A stretch of 64,000 bases of DNA from positions 1-64,000 of the forward strand of contig NZ_QHLL01000002.1 of the NCBI RefSeq assembly GCF_006864535.1, read 5' to 3'. This document shows positions 21,063 through 31,080 of the stretch, piece after piece; position 1 is the first letter of the stretch; each line of letters starts with the position of its first letter. The translations under genes were made by a program, and so were the position numbers. Below the pieces are notes generated by a model that saw only the letters and a list, made by a program, of their open reading frames with translations, had not been told where the DNA came from and made no database searches. This DNA comes from Campylobacter sp. MIT 12-8780 (lineage in GTDB: Bacteria > Campylobacterota > Campylobacteria > Campylobacterales > Campylobacteraceae).

Positions 21063-22598
21063 GTGTTAAGAGATAATGCTGCGGCTTTGTTTATCTTTGT
21101 TATCAGCGTGATTTGCTTTTGGATATGGGGATATAATTATATCCCAAATCACTATTTGATCTTATTTATTTTAGCGAGTGTTTTTGGCATTTTTATGGCA
21201 TTTAACATAGGCGGAAATGATGTTGCAAATTCCTTTGGAACAAGTGTTGGGGCTAAAACAATCACGATCAAACAAGCCTTAATCATCGCGGCTGTGTTTG
21301 AGCTTAGCGGGGCAGTATTTGCTGGAGGTGAAGTGACTAAAACTATACGAAGCGGTATAGTTGTCTTTCCAACTGATTTAAATCCTATGCTTTTTGTCAT
21401 TATTATGCTTTCTTCTCTTTTAAGCTCTGGCTTATGGATTTTTGTAGCGACAAAAAAGGGCTTGCCTGTTTCTACTACTCACAGCATTATAGGTGGTATA
21501 GTTGGTGCAAGTGTGGCTATGGGGGCGTTTTATTTTAGCGGAGCGCAAACTTTATCTATGGTAAATTGGCTTGAGATTGGCAGGATAGCCTTAAGCTGGG
21601 TGATTTCTCCACTTTTGGGTGGCTTGGTTTCTTATATGATCTTTTCTTATATCCACCGCAAAATTTTAAGCCCTTCACAAAAGCTTGGCGAAAACCTTAA
21701 AATCATCAAAAAAGAAAAGAAAAATTTCAAAGAAGAATTTTTCTCAAATCTTAAGCAAATGCCTCAAAGCGAGCAGATCAAAGAATTAAGTGCTATCGTT
21801 TTAGACGATGAAGATGATGATGAAAAAACAAAAAGTTTTTATAAAAATAAAATGAAAGAGTATAAAGAACAAGAAAAAAATATGGATATTTTTACAGAAG
21901 CTAAAACGCATATTCCTATGGTTGGTTGCGTTGCAGCGATGATTATTGCTTCTATGTTTTTGTTTAAAGGACTTGATAAAGTAAGCACGCTTAATGCTAT
22001 ACAAAATGTTTGGATTGTTTGTATCATCGGTATCATCGCTTATACACTTACTTTTGCGGTGGTTAGGATAGTTAAGAAAACAGAACTTAACAAAACTATA
22101 GATCGCATTTTTTCTTGGTTTCAAATTTTTACTGCTTCAAGCTTTGCATTTTCACATGGTGCAAATGATATTGCAAATGCTTTAGGGCCTTTTGCGGCGA
22201 TTTTAGATGTGTTTAAAAATGGCGTGATTAATCCAAGCTCTCCTGTGCCTTTTGCTGTGCTTTTGATGTTTGGTATTGCTCTTGTGATAGGGCTTTGGTT
22301 CTTGGGAAAAGAAGTGATTACAACGGTTGGCTCAAAACTCGCACAAATCAAGCCTACAACAGGCTTTAGCGCAGAACTTGGTGCAAGTATAGTGATCTTG
22401 CTTGCGACACAATTTGGCATACCGGTAAGCTCTACACACATACTCATAGGAGCGATTTTAGGCATAGGCTTGTATAATAAAAACGCAAATTGGGCGATGA
22501 TGAAGCCTATAGGTTTGGCTTGGATCATCACCTTGCCAGTTGCTGGGATTTTAGGGGCTGTGTTTTTCTTTGGCTTTAAGCTTGCTCTTGGCTTGTAA
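21063..22598 (+). CDS. Pit/Pho4-family inorganic phosphate transporter
   Basis: A 511-residue membrane protein starting at GTG. The two inverted family signatures are GGNDVANSFGTSVGAKT near residues 50-66 and SHGANDIANALGPFAAI near 364-380. A charged cytoplasmic loop (about 210-275) separates the halves. Members import phosphate or metal-phosphate with protons or sodium. The last 23 bases overlap the end of the convergent Fe-S oxidoreductase gene, so no terminator fits between them. I recall C. jejuni Cj1194 as this family. Confidence 0.88.
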   Translation: MLRDNAAALFIFVISVICFWIWGYNYIPNHYLILFILASVFGIFMAFNIGGNDVANSFGTSVGAKTITIKQALIIAAVFELSGAVFAGGEVTKTIRSGIVVFPTDLNPMLFVIIMLSSLLSSGLWIFVATKKGLPVSTTHSIIGGIVGASVAMGAFYFSGAQTLSMVNWLEIGRIALSWVISPLLGGLVSYMIFSYIHRKILSPSQKLGENLKIIKKEKKNFKEEFFSNLKQMPQSEQIKELSAIVLDDEDDDEKTKSFYKNKMKEYKEQEKNMDIFTEAKTHIPMVGCVAAMIIASMFLFKGLDKVSTLNAIQNVWIVCIIGIIAYTLTFAVVRIVKKTELNKTIDRIFSWFQIFTASSFAFSHGANDIANALGPFAAILDVFKNGVINPSSPVPFAVLLMFGIALVIGLWFLGKEVITTVGSKLAQIKPTTGFSAELGASIVILLATQFGIPVSSTHILIGAILGIGLYNKNANWAMMKPIGLAWIITLPVAGILGAVFFFGFKLALGL

Positions 22599-23895
22599 GC
22601 ACCAAAGCGATAAGCTCGAGTGGATTTTTAAACAAAACTTCACTTTGAGCTTGAGTAAGAGCATTTGAAATTTGCATTCTACAGGCTGAGCATTCTGCGC
22701 TGATGATTTGAGCTTTGCTGGCTTTGATATCCTCTGCCTTTTTAAGCCCAACTTTTAAAGAATTTTCATAATACTCAGTTTGCATACTCACTCCACCAAA
22801 GCCACAGCAAGTATCTTTTTGTGAAAGCTCTACGAGTTTAAAATTCGCCCCTAATAAAGCTCTTGGCTCTTTAAAAACGCCTTGCATTTTCTTTGCATGA
22901 CAAGGATCATGATAAGTGATAAGCAAATCTTGCTTGCCTCTTTTTTCAAGCAAGCTTAAAAGCTCATTTTGCTCATAAAAATATTTTGTTGCCAAAACGA
23001 TCTTACTTGCAACTTGCTTTGCTCTTTTAGCCCAATCAGGTTGATTAAGTAGTTCAAAAAAATGCTCATAATCCACATTTAACATTGCCGAACAAGTCGC
23101 TTCTGGCACAATGATAGCTTCAAGAGTCTCAAGTTTTTTTTCAAAATATTCTATATTTTTTTTAGCCAAAACCTCAACTCTTTTAAAATCGCCCGTAAAA
23201 TACTGAGGCGCTCCACAGCATACTTGATCTTTCATTAAATCCACATTGATCTTAAGCTCTTTAGCGATGGTTAAAACCGCTTCAGCCGTGCTTGTATAAG
23301 CATAGTTTGCTAAGCAACCCACAAAAAAGCCTATGCTTTTTGCTCCGCCATTATCTACAAATTCAGGCTGTGAGTTTAAAAAGCTTTTTTTGTTTAAGCT
23401 TATAAGCAAACGTCCTTTTTTCACCATAGGAAAAGAAAATCTTGCTCTCATACCAAAGCTTTTTTGTAAATCACCCTTTTTATCAGCATTTGCAATGCTA
23501 TTTTGTCCTTGAATTTTAAAAGCACAGCTTTGAAAAACATAGCCAAATTTTGCCACTATATCCATAATCTTGCGTTTGGAAAGCAAGAAAAAAGCAAGTT
23601 TTTTATACCAAGCAATGCCGTATTTTTGAGCCAAATCAAAACGAATAGCCTCGATCGCACTATCAACCCGCAAGCTACTAGGACAAGCTTGCACGCAATT
23701 TGTGCATAAAAAACAGCTTTCAAATATCTTTTTGACATTTTTATCAAGCGCTAGCTCTTCTTCTTTTACCGCTGCGATTAAGTCTAAAAAGCCCCTTGGA
23801 CTCGTTGTTTCATCAGCATTGATCTCATGGATAGTGCAAGCTGGGATACATTTGCCACATTTTACACACGCATTTGTTATATCTTTTAAAAGCAT
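22576..23895 (-). CDS. GlpC/GlcF-like Fe-S oxidoreductase with two CCG domains
   Basis: A 439-residue protein. Two 4Fe-4S sites lie near the N-terminus: C10-x2-C13-x2-C16-x3-C20 in CVKCGKCIPACTIHE, and CFLCTNCVQACPSS near residues 61-74. Two cysteine-rich CCG domains follow (DQVCCGAPQYF near 215 and DTCCGFGGVSMQ near 370), as in GlpC, GlcF and LutA, which pass electrons from a partner dehydrogenase to quinone. No dehydrogenase gene is adjacent; instead hemN ends 2 bases upstream. A role as electron carrier linked to anaerobic haem synthesis is possible but inferred only from position. Confidence 0.8.
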   Translation of the reverse strand: MLLKDITNACVKCGKCIPACTIHEINADETTSPRGFLDLIAAVKEEELALDKNVKKIFESCFLCTNCVQACPSSLRVDSAIEAIRFDLAQKYGIAWYKKLAFFLLSKRKIMDIVAKFGYVFQSCAFKIQGQNSIANADKKGDLQKSFGMRARFSFPMVKKGRLLISLNKKSFLNSQPEFVDNGGAKSIGFFVGCLANYAYTSTAEAVLTIAKELKINVDLMKDQVCCGAPQYFTGDFKRVEVLAKKNIEYFEKKLETLEAIIVPEATCSAMLNVDYEHFFELLNQPDWAKRAKQVASKIVLATKYFYEQNELLSLLEKRGKQDLLITYHDPCHAKKMQGVFKEPRALLGANFKLVELSQKDTCCGFGGVSMQTEYYENSLKVGLKKAEDIKASKAQIISAECSACRMQISNALTQAQSEVLFKNPLELIALVLTSQEQA

Positions 23896-23897
23896 TA

Positions 23898-25250
23898 TTA
23901 CACCGTTTTTGAAAAAACTTTTTGATCGCGGTATTTTTGCAAATACGCATCAAAACACATAGCGATATTTCTTATCAGCAAAGCCCCTGTTTCATTGACT
24001 TTTAAGGCATTTTCATCAAGGCTAAAAAAGTCTTTGTATTCGTCTAAAAGTTCTAAATCCCTAGCAAAATAGGTCCTAAAATCAATACCAAATTCACGCT
24101 CAATACCTTTGATATCAAGAGCAAAATTTGCCATCAAAGACATAATCACAGCCTTTCGCAACTTATCATTATCATTTAAAAGCACGCCCTTTTCAAAAGG
24201 AAGTCTGCCCTCATCAATAGCCTTTTCATAGCTTGGCATATCTTTGTAATTTTGCGCATAATGACTCATACCCTCGCCTATGCTTGTAAGCCCAACACCG
24301 ATTAAATCAGCTCCGCCTCTAGTAGTATAGCCTTGAAAATTTCTATGCAAAGAGCCATTTTCTAGGGCTTTAAACAATTCATCATCTGGTTTTGCAAAAT
24401 GATCCATACCTATCATTTTATAATGATTTTGCGTTAAAAACTTTTCGCAGTATTCTAAAATTTCAAGCTTGACATCTGGACTTGGTAGGGTTGTTTCATC
24501 AAATTTACGCATATTTTTTTTAAGCCAAGGCACATGAGCGTAATTAAAAATCGCAAAGCGATCCGGATTTATAAGCAAGGCTTTTTCAAGAGTTTTGCTA
24601 AAACTTTGCAAATTTTGAAAAGGTAGTCCATAAATCAAGTCCATATTTACAGACTTAACGCCCTTGCTACGCATCATTTCTACCGCTTTTAAAGTCAGCT
24701 CAAAGGGCTGAATTCGATGAATTTCTTTTTGCACTTTTTCATCAAAGTCTTGCACGCCAAAGCTGATTCTGTTAAAGCCATTTTGTGTTAAAACCTCAGC
24801 TTGATCCTCGTTTAAAAACCTAGGATCAATCTCACAGCTTAGCTCAGCCTTATCATCAAAATTCACAAATACACTTTTTATCTTAGTGATTAAAGAAGCA
24901 AGTTGCGAGGCTGAAAAAAAAGTCGGTGTGCCACCACCAAAGTGCATTTGAACGACTTTTCTTTGTGTGTTTATGTGCGTTTTTAAAAGATCAAGTTCAG
25001 CAAATAGATACTTTAAATACCGCTCTTTATTTTCTTCCTTAGCAGTATAAATGACATTACAGCCGCAAAAATAACACGCACTCCTACAAAAAGGCAGGTG
25101 AAAATACAAAGACAAATCCCTTGTTTGAGCCTTAAGAATGTTTATATAATCTTGATATGCAAACTCAGCATTGAATTCTAAAGCCGTAGGATAAGAAGTG
25201 TAACGAGGTCCGGGTTTTGAATACTTCACAAAAGCCTTATAATCTCTCAT
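23898..25250 (-). CDS. hemN: oxygen-independent coproporphyrinogen III oxidase
   Basis: A 450-residue radical-SAM enzyme converting coproporphyrinogen III to protoporphyrinogen IX in haem synthesis under low oxygen. The SAM cluster motif is [17 protein letters not shown] near residues 49-65 (C-x3-C-x2-C plus the fourth cysteine typical of HemN). [11 protein letters not shown] binds SAM, and the C-terminal HemN domain is present. The length and the extra cysteine separate it from the shorter HemW-like paralogues. It overlaps the upstream DUF2603 gene by four bases. Confidence 0.9.
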   Translation of the reverse strand: MRDYKAFVKYSKPGPRYTSYPTALEFNAEFAYQDYINILKAQTRDLSLYFHLPFCRSACYFCGCNVIYTAKEENKERYLKYLFAELDLLKTHINTQRKVVQMHFGGGTPTFFSASQLASLITKIKSVFVNFDDKAELSCEIDPRFLNEDQAEVLTQNGFNRISFGVQDFDEKVQKEIHRIQPFELTLKAVEMMRSKGVKSVNMDLIYGLPFQNLQSFSKTLEKALLINPDRFAIFNYAHVPWLKKNMRKFDETTLPSPDVKLEILEYCEKFLTQNHYKMIGMDHFAKPDDELFKALENGSLHRNFQGYTTRGGADLIGVGLTSIGEGMSHYAQNYKDMPSYEKAIDEGRLPFEKGVLLNDNDKLRKAVIMSLMANFALDIKGIEREFGIDFRTYFARDLELLDEYKDFFSLDENALKVNETGALLIRNIAMCFDAYLQKYRDQKVFSKTV

Positions 25251-25729
25251 TGTGCTTCACCTTGCATGACAAGACTTTCCATATCGACAAAAAGATTTGG
25301 GTGTTCTTTTTTGATATTTTCCATGAGCTTTGAAAGATCGATATTAAGTTGAGTGGTGTTATTTTTAGCTTGTTTTTTGATCTCGTCCATCGCCACAATC
25401 CAAACATCATTAAAATCAATGGGAATTTGCTGATAAATCGCCTTTTCAAGCCTAAGCTCAAAATTTTCTTTTTGAAGTTCTTTAAGTCCTTCAAGCATAC
25501 TTTTAAGGCTATTGATTGAAATCAAAGTATGCAAATTATCTTCTTCATCGATGACAAACCAAGGTTCAGGAGCTTGCCAATGTCCGCTTTTAAGGCTTAA
25601 AATTTTTTCGTTTTCATTTTGGGTATTTTTGAGTTCAAGTATAGTTTTATCATCTGCTTTAATGCCTAAATTCTGACTTAATTCATCTATCTTTTGAAGG
25701 CTTTTACTTTGTTTTTCTAGGCTTTTCAT
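25247..25729 (-). CDS. DUF2603/UPF0763-family protein
   Basis: A 160-residue soluble, helical and acidic protein of a Campylobacterota family I recall as UPF0763, found next to hemN also in Helicobacter. The segment [25 protein letters not shown] (about 49-73) is the conserved core, and there is a coiled-coil-like stretch after it. The start is the ATG at 25729 behind AAGGA; the TTG one codon earlier is less likely. No function is known. The ATGA overlap with hemN suggests a role with haem synthesis or simple co-expression. Confidence 0.75.
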   Translation of the reverse strand: MKSLEKQSKSLQKIDELSQNLGIKADDKTILELKNTQNENEKILSLKSGHWQAPEPWFVIDEEDNLHTLISINSLKSMLEGLKELQKENFELRLEKAIYQQIPIDFNDVWIVAMDEIKKQAKNNTTQLNIDLSKLMENIKKEHPNLFVDMESLVMQGEAQ

Positions 25730-26000
25730 CAATTTTTCCTTGTTTGTTCGTTTATGATTTTAAGATTATAGCACTTTTTGACTTAGAAAGATAAAACAAA
25801 AAGAGAAAAAGCTTTAAAAACTTTAGCACAAGCTAAGTTGCAAGATAAAAAATGAAAGAACTTTTCAGGATAGTTTTAACAATAAAAACTTTATAAAATT
25901 TACAAAATGAAACCTTGCTTTCTTAAATTTTGCTTCTTTTTTACACAAACTGAGCTAAGATAAGTTATAATCTTTTTCAAAAAGCGATCTTGGAGTAAAG
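25730..26000. other. divergent intergenic region
   Basis: About 270 AT-rich bases between the divergent DUF2603 and SLC13 genes. A TATAAT at 25966-25971 suits the SLC13 gene. Nothing else stands out; no ORF with a ribosome site was found. Confidence 0.4.
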
Positions 26001-27410
26001 ATGAGCCAAAAAGCCCAGCTTAACAAACAAAAATTAAAAGATGAGCAATTTTTTAAAATTTTTTTAGGCTTGGTTTTGGCAATATTTCTTGCCCTCATCG
26101 CTACAGCGATAGCATTTTTTTACCTCAAAGCTTCCATTAAAGTTTCTATCTTGCTTGGTATAATGGCACTTTTGGTGACTTTGTGGACGAACAAAGCTTT
26201 GCCTATGGGCGTTGTTTCCTTGCTTCCTATTATACTTTTTCCTAGTTTTGGAATTTTAGAGACAAAGCAAGCCACTGCAAATTATGCTAATCCCATAATA
26301 TTTTTGTTTTTAGGTGGCTTTATGATTGCTACAGCTACTGAAAAAACAGGACTTCACAAGGTGATCGCCAAGACTTTTTTAAGCCGCTTTCCTCAAACCC
26401 CAAAAGGTGTGATTTGCGCTCTTGGCTTTGCAAGTATAGTGCTTGGCTCTGCTTTGTCAAACTCAACCGTAGCTCTTTTACTCTTACCTGTTGCGATGTC
26501 AATCAGTGATGATACTTTTTTAAGAACGCGTTTTTTGCTTACTATAGCCTTTGCAGCAAGTATTAGTGGGATCACAACGCCTATTTCAAGTCCGCCAAAT
26601 TTAATCTATCTTGGCTTTTTAGAAAATATCCACATGCCAAGTCTAAGCTTTACAACTTGGATTTTTATGATGCTTCCTATCACTTTGCTTATGCTTTTTG
26701 CGATGATTAAAATTCTTTCTTTTAATACTGAGGGCAAGAGCTTGAATTTAGAAGCTTTTACACAGATGAAAAGCACCAAAGAGCAAAAACGTTTGCTTGT
26801 ATTTTTGTGCGCTTTACTCATCACTCTTTTTATAAACTCGCCTATAAAGCCATTTTACAATGGTTTGGGCTTAAATGAAAATGTGGTTTTGCTTGCCTTT
26901 GGTTTGATGATGTTTTTGCCAAAAATAGGCTTTTTATCATGGAATGATTCAAAATCCATACCTTATGAACTTATCTTTTTGTTTGGAGCAAGCTTTTGTA
27001 TCGCCACAGCTTTTTCTCAAGCTGAGCTAAGTGGGGCATTTGAGAAGTTTTTCTTGCTTTTTAAGGATTTGCCTTTTGTGCTTTTTGTGTTTATCGCAAG
27101 TTGTTGTGCTATCGTTGCTACGAGCTTTTTATCCACTACAGCACTTATTGCTATCATCTTGCCTATCATTAATGTCGCTACAGCAAGCTTTTTAGATGAA
27201 ACGCACCGCATGCTTGTTATGCTTATCATCACGATTTGTGCGAGCTTTTCTTTTATGATCCCTATCTCAACCCCGCCAAATGCTATAGTTTTTGCTCAAG
27301 GTGGGATTAAAACTTTAGATATGATGAAATTTGGAAGCTTACTTACCCTTGTTGGTATTGTTTTAGTAACTTTGTTTGGGGTGTGGTATTGGTGGCTTTT
27401 TATCTTTTAA
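26001..27410 (+). CDS. SLC13/DASS-family sodium-coupled anion permease
   Basis: A 469-residue membrane protein of the divalent anion:sodium symporter family. SNSTVALLLLPVAMSISDD near residue 153 and ISSPPNLIYLGF near 198 form the first sodium and substrate site, and the repeat half has STTALIAIILPI and PISTPPNAIVFAQGG near residues 430-445. Members carry citrate, succinate or sulfate; the substrate cannot be told. It interrupts the block hemN-DUF2603 / argF-hemB that I recall as contiguous in C. jejuni, so it may be a lineage-specific insertion. The stop overlaps the argF stop by four bases on the opposite strand. Confidence 0.82.
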   Translation: MSQKAQLNKQKLKDEQFFKIFLGLVLAIFLALIATAIAFFYLKASIKVSILLGIMALLVTLWTNKALPMGVVSLLPIILFPSFGILETKQATANYANPIIFLFLGGFMIATATEKTGLHKVIAKTFLSRFPQTPKGVICALGFASIVLGSALSNSTVALLLLPVAMSISDDTFLRTRFLLTIAFAASISGITTPISSPPNLIYLGFLENIHMPSLSFTTWIFMMLPITLLMLFAMIKILSFNTEGKSLNLEAFTQMKSTKEQKRLLVFLCALLITLFINSPIKPFYNGLGLNENVVLLAFGLMMFLPKIGFLSWNDSKSIPYELIFLFGASFCIATAFSQAELSGAFEKFFLLFKDLPFVLFVFIASCCAIVATSFLSTTALIAIILPIINVATASFLDETHRMLVMLIITICASFSFMIPISTPPNAIVFAQGGIKTLDMMKFGSLLTLVGIVLVTLFGVWYWWLFIF

Positions 27411-28306
27411 CGATGAGCGTCTAAAAAACAAAGCAAAGACTTTACTACATAAAGCCTATTTACCGCCTCATCAAACACTTCTTTGCTATGAGCTTCAAAC
27501 ACTTCTTCGCTTACTTCATAGCCTCTATACGCTGGCAAGCAGTGCAAGAAAATCGCTTCTTTTTCAGCTTTTTTCATCGCTTCTTCATCGATGATAAAAC
27601 CTTCAAAGTCTTTAAGCCTCTTTACTTTTTCAGCCTCTTGTCCCATAGAAACCCAAGTATCAGTGATGATGACTTCTTTACCTGCTAGGGCTTCAAATTT
27701 ATCATTTGTAAAGCTGAGTTTTGCACCTGATTTTTTAGCTTCATTGAGTGCAAACTCAAGCACATTTTCGTTGATCTTATAGCCTTTTGGTGTAGCAATG
27801 CTAAGCTCAAAGCCAAGTATTGAAGCCGTGATAAGCCAAGAATTACACATATTGTTGCTATCGCCTATATAAGCGATTTTGCCTTTTTTGTTGTATTCTT
27901 TGATGGTAAGCAAGTCCCCTAAAACTTGAGTTGGATGATACAAATCACTTAAGCCATTGATGATAGGTGCTTTGGAGTATTTAACAAATTCAAGCAAGGT
28001 TTCATGAGAATTGACTCTAAGCATAACAAAATCAACCATACTCGCAATAACCCTAGCCGTATCTTTGATAGGCTCGCCACGACTAAGTTGCAAGTCATTT
28101 GAGCTTAAAAACAAAGCCTTACCGCCAAGCTGAGTAATGCCAAGCTCAAAAGCCATTCGAGTGCGTGTAGAGTTTTTTTCAAAAATCATCGCCAAAGTTT
28201 TATCGATAAGCAATTTTTGCGGATTTTTTTTAAGCTCGCTAGCCTTAGCTACAAGAGCTAGAATTTCATCTTTGCTAAAATCCCTTAAAGTCAAACAATG
28301 CCTCAT
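27407..28306 (-). CDS. argF: ornithine carbamoyltransferase
   Basis: A 299-residue enzyme making citrulline from ornithine and carbamoyl phosphate in arginine synthesis. The carbamoyl-phosphate loop EKNSTRTRMAFE (about 44-55), HPTQVLGDLLT, the ornithine loop DTWVSMGQE and HCLPAYRG near residue 253 are all intact. Length is normal. It is followed convergently by the SLC13 gene and preceded by hemB on the same strand. Confidence 0.94.
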   Translation of the reverse strand: MRHCLTLRDFSKDEILALVAKASELKKNPQKLLIDKTLAMIFEKNSTRTRMAFELGITQLGGKALFLSSNDLQLSRGEPIKDTARVIASMVDFVMLRVNSHETLLEFVKYSKAPIINGLSDLYHPTQVLGDLLTIKEYNKKGKIAYIGDSNNMCNSWLITASILGFELSIATPKGYKINENVLEFALNEAKKSGAKLSFTNDKFEALAGKEVIITDTWVSMGQEAEKVKRLKDFEGFIIDEEAMKKAEKEAIFLHCLPAYRGYEVSEEVFEAHSKEVFDEAVNRLYVVKSLLCFLDAHR

Positions 28307-28424
28307 GATTATCCTTTCTCACGCAAATTAAAATTATAGCAAAAAATCATTCTTTTTTGCTCTTTTTGTCTTTAAAATATTATACCTCACAGCAAATTTC
28401 TTAGCGATAAAACTTTATTTTTCC

Positions 28425-29411
28425 TTAAATTTTCCCCTCTTTTATCAACCTTGCTACTTCTTTAGCATGATAGCTGATGATTAGCTTTGCGCCAGCTCTT
28501 TTAAAGGCGATCATCGTTTCTACCATTAGCTTTTCATACTCTATCACGCCTAGCTTTGCGCCAGCTTTAAGTAAAGCATATTCGCCGCTGACATTATATA
28601 CACAAATTGGAAGCAAAGTGTGATGAGCTAGCTCTTTGATGATATCAAGATATGCAAGGGCTGGTTTTACCATGAGTATATCAGCGCCTTGCTTTTCATC
28701 TTCAAGGCTTTCTAAAAGTGCTTCTTTAGCGTTAGCATAGTCCATTTGATAGCTTTTTCTATCTCCATAACTTGGAGCAGATTCAGCTACATCTCTAAAA
28801 GGTCCATAAAAAGCTGAAGCAAATTTAGTTGAATACGCCATTATAGGTAGGTTTTCAAAGCCATTTTCATCAAGGGCTTTTCTCAAAGTAGCGATAATGC
28901 CATCCATCATACCACTTGGTGCGATCATATCAGCTCCAGCTCTTGCATGCACTAGGGCTTGCTTGGCTGAAATTTCAAGGGTAAGATCATTTGCCACGCT
29001 TTTAGTGTGCGGATCAATGATACCGCAATGTCCATGATCGGTGTATTCACAAAAGCAAAGATCAGTGATGATAAAAAGCTGTGGATACTCAGCCTTAATA
29101 GCCCTAATAGCTCTTGCAATGAGTGAGTTTTCATCAAGCGCTTCGCTGCCACAGCTATCTTTTAGCTCATTTTCTATCACCCCAAAAAGTATGATCGCCT
29201 TGATATCTAAGCTTACAAGTTCCTTGCACTCTTTTAAAAGCTCATCAATACTAAGCTGAAACACACCGGGCATTGAAGAAATTTCTTTTTTTACATTGTT
29301 ACCATTTACCACAAAAAGCGGATATATGAAGTCCTCTATTTTTAGGGAAGTTTCTTTTAGCATAGCTCTTAAATTTTCATTCATTCGCAATCTTCTTAGT
29401 CTTTTAAACAT
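28425..29411 (-). CDS. hemB: delta-aminolevulinic acid dehydratase (porphobilinogen synthase)
   Basis: A 328-residue enzyme joining two aminolevulinates into porphobilinogen. The cysteine-type zinc site [13 protein letters not shown] is near residues 117-129. The two Schiff-base lysines are in [15 protein letters not shown] (near 195) and [13 protein letters not shown] (near 250). The N-terminus [14 protein letters not shown] fits the family, so the ATG at 29411 is the start. Haem genes hemN and hemB lie 3 kb apart in this window. Confidence 0.94.
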   Translation of the reverse strand: MFKRLRRLRMNENLRAMLKETSLKIEDFIYPLFVVNGNNVKKEISSMPGVFQLSIDELLKECKELVSLDIKAIILFGVIENELKDSCGSEALDENSLIARAIRAIKAEYPQLFIITDLCFCEYTDHGHCGIIDPHTKSVANDLTLEISAKQALVHARAGADMIAPSGMMDGIIATLRKALDENGFENLPIMAYSTKFASAFYGPFRDVAESAPSYGDRKSYQMDYANAKEALLESLEDEKQGADILMVKPALAYLDIIKELAHHTLLPICVYNVSGEYALLKAGAKLGVIEYEKLMVETMIAFKRAGAKLIISYHAKEVARLIKEGKI

Positions 29412-29478
29412 TTAATTTCCTTTTTTTTGGTAAAATCACAGCGATTTTAACATATTTTATTTTGATAAGGACTTAATT

Positions 29479-30054
29479 TTGGATATAAAAATTTCAGATC
29501 AAGCAAATTTACCAAGCAAATTTGGGCAGTTTCAAATTCAAAGCTTTAAAGAAAAGCTTGCAAGTGGCGAGGAAAAAGAGCATTTATGTATCATAAAAGG
29601 CGATTTAAAGGGTGTTGTTAATATAAGAATTCATTCAGAATGCCTTACAGGAGATGCTTTAGGAAGCTTAAAATGCGATTGTGGTCCTCAGCTTGAGTTT
29701 GCACTTGATTATATAGAAAAAAACGGCGGTTTAATCATTTATCTTAGGCAAGAAGGGCGTGGAATAGGGCTTTTTAATAAAGTCAATGCTTATGCCTTGC
29801 AAGATTGTGGGCTAAATACCATAGAAGCGAATCTCAAGCTTGGTTTTAAGGCTGATGAGAGGCATTATGAAGTTGTTGATTTTATACTCAAGCATTATCA
29901 AATCAAAGAAGTCAATTTGCTTACAAATAACCCCTTAAAGCTTGATAGCTTAGGCGTTAAGGTGCTTCAAAGAGTGCCGATTTTAATCAAAGCAAACCGC
30001 TTTAATGAAGGCTATCTTAAGGTAAAGCAAGAACAAATGGGGCATTTGCTTTAA
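29479..30054 (+). CDS. ribA: GTP cyclohydrolase II
   Basis: A 191-residue stand-alone RibA, opening the imidazole ring of GTP in the first step of riboflavin synthesis. Zinc ligands C55, C66 and C68 are in SECLTGDALGSLKCDCG. YLRQEGRGIGL near residue 94 binds the triphosphate. It starts at TTG behind AAGGAC. The N-terminal RibB domain seen in fused enzymes is absent. rsmG starts one base after its stop. Confidence 0.93.
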   Translation: MDIKISDQANLPSKFGQFQIQSFKEKLASGEEKEHLCIIKGDLKGVVNIRIHSECLTGDALGSLKCDCGPQLEFALDYIEKNGGLIIYLRQEGRGIGLFNKVNAYALQDCGLNTIEANLKLGFKADERHYEVVDFILKHYQIKEVNLLTNNPLKLDSLGVKVLQRVPILIKANRFNEGYLKVKQEQMGHLL

Positions 30055-30055
30055 A

Positions 30056-30667
30056 ATGCTTGAGTATATCAAAAAGCTAAGTTTAAGCGAGCAAAAAAAG
30101 TTTGAAAATCAATGCTTAGAGTATAAAACGCTTTTAAGTGAATTTAATAAAGTGCATAATCTTAGCCATTTTAAAGACTTAGATAAAGAAATTTATGATA
30201 GTGTAAAAGCGCTTGATTTTAAAGACTTAAGCTTTGTTAAAACAGCGGTTGATATAGGTTCTGGGGCAGGTTTTCCAGCTCTTTTTTTAGCTCTTTTTTT
30301 AAGGGCTGATTTTCATCTTTTTGAGCCAAATGCTAAAAAATCAGCCTTTTTAAGACTTATAAAAACGCGTTTAAAGCTTGCAAATTTACACATTCATAAA
30401 GAAAAAATCGAGCTTTTTAAGCCCAAATTTAAAGCCGATCTCATCACCTCAAGAGCCTTGATGAAAGTTGAGCCACTTATCAAGCTTTGCGAGGGATTTT
30501 TTGATACAAATTCGCTTTTTTTACTTTATAAAGGAAGCGAGCTTGAAAATGAGCTTATGCACCTCAAAGAAGTTGAAATCATCAATGACAAACAAAGAAA
30601 ATATTGCTTTATCAAAGGAGCTGAAGCGTTAAAGACATTAAAAACTATAAAAGCTGATAAAAGATAA
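30056..30667 (+). CDS. rsmG: 16S rRNA m7G527 methyltransferase
   Basis: A 203-residue RsmG/GidB protein. The SAM-binding motif VDIGSGAGFPALFLAL is near residues 64-79, and LFEPNAKKSAFLR follows. TSRALMKVEPLIKLCE near 130 is the family C-terminal core. Members methylate G527 of 16S rRNA; loss gives low-level streptomycin resistance in other bacteria. The gene is one base from ribA, as I recall in C. jejuni. Confidence 0.92.
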   Translation: MLEYIKKLSLSEQKKFENQCLEYKTLLSEFNKVHNLSHFKDLDKEIYDSVKALDFKDLSFVKTAVDIGSGAGFPALFLALFLRADFHLFEPNAKKSAFLRLIKTRLKLANLHIHKEKIELFKPKFKADLITSRALMKVEPLIKLCEGFFDTNSLFLLYKGSELENELMHLKEVEIINDKQRKYCFIKGAEALKTLKTIKADKR

Positions 30668-30696
30668 AACTAAATAAATTAACTCAAGGGATAAAA

Positions 30697-31080
30697 ATGC
30701 TGATCTTTGGACACAAACTCATACAAAGTTTTCATTTTAAGCAAATTTTGAGCGAAAATGAGCTCAAAAGCGATGATAAAAAAGATGAAAATAATATATT
30801 TTGCTTCAAATACGATGAAAACTTCATCAAACTTTGTCTTGAAAAAGACTTTAAATTTGCTATCCTAGCTCAAAATGAAAATGAAATTTTACTTGCCAAT
30901 GCCCTAAAAGCAAGCTTTATCTTGCTTAAAGATGAAAACTTAGCCCAAAAGGCAAGCAAAATGGCTGAATTTTATCTTTTTGATAGTAAAGTTTTGCTTC
31001 TCGTGCCACATTTAAAAGAACTTGAAAAAGCCTATAAATTAGGAGTTGATGGAGTTTTACTTGAAAGCTTCCTTAGATAA
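30697..31080 (+). CDS. conserved small hypothetical protein
   Basis: A 127-residue soluble protein that I cannot name. It opens with IFGHKLIQSFHFKQI, has a central segment FAILAQNENEILLANALKASFILLKDENLAQKASKMAEFYLFDSK, and ends ELEKAYKLGVDGVLLESFLR, resembling an alpha/beta phosphate-binding end of a TIM-like fold. It lies 29 bases after rsmG with its own CAAGGG site, so it is probably the third gene of the ribA operon. Small proteins in this position occur in other Campylobacterota as I recall. Confidence 0.6.
   Translation: MLIFGHKLIQSFHFKQILSENELKSDDKKDENNIFCFKYDENFIKLCLEKDFKFAILAQNENEILLANALKASFILLKDENLAQKASKMAEFYLFDSKVLLLVPHLKELEKAYKLGVDGVLLESFLR

Noticed and set aside
21801-22124. 107-residue ORF antisense to the phosphate permease
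   Set aside because: It is a shadow of the conserved permease frame with an Asn/Phe-rich composition and no ribosome site.
22121-22531. 136-residue ORF antisense to the phosphate permease
   Set aside because: It mirrors the conserved SHGANDIAN helices and has no family signature of its own.
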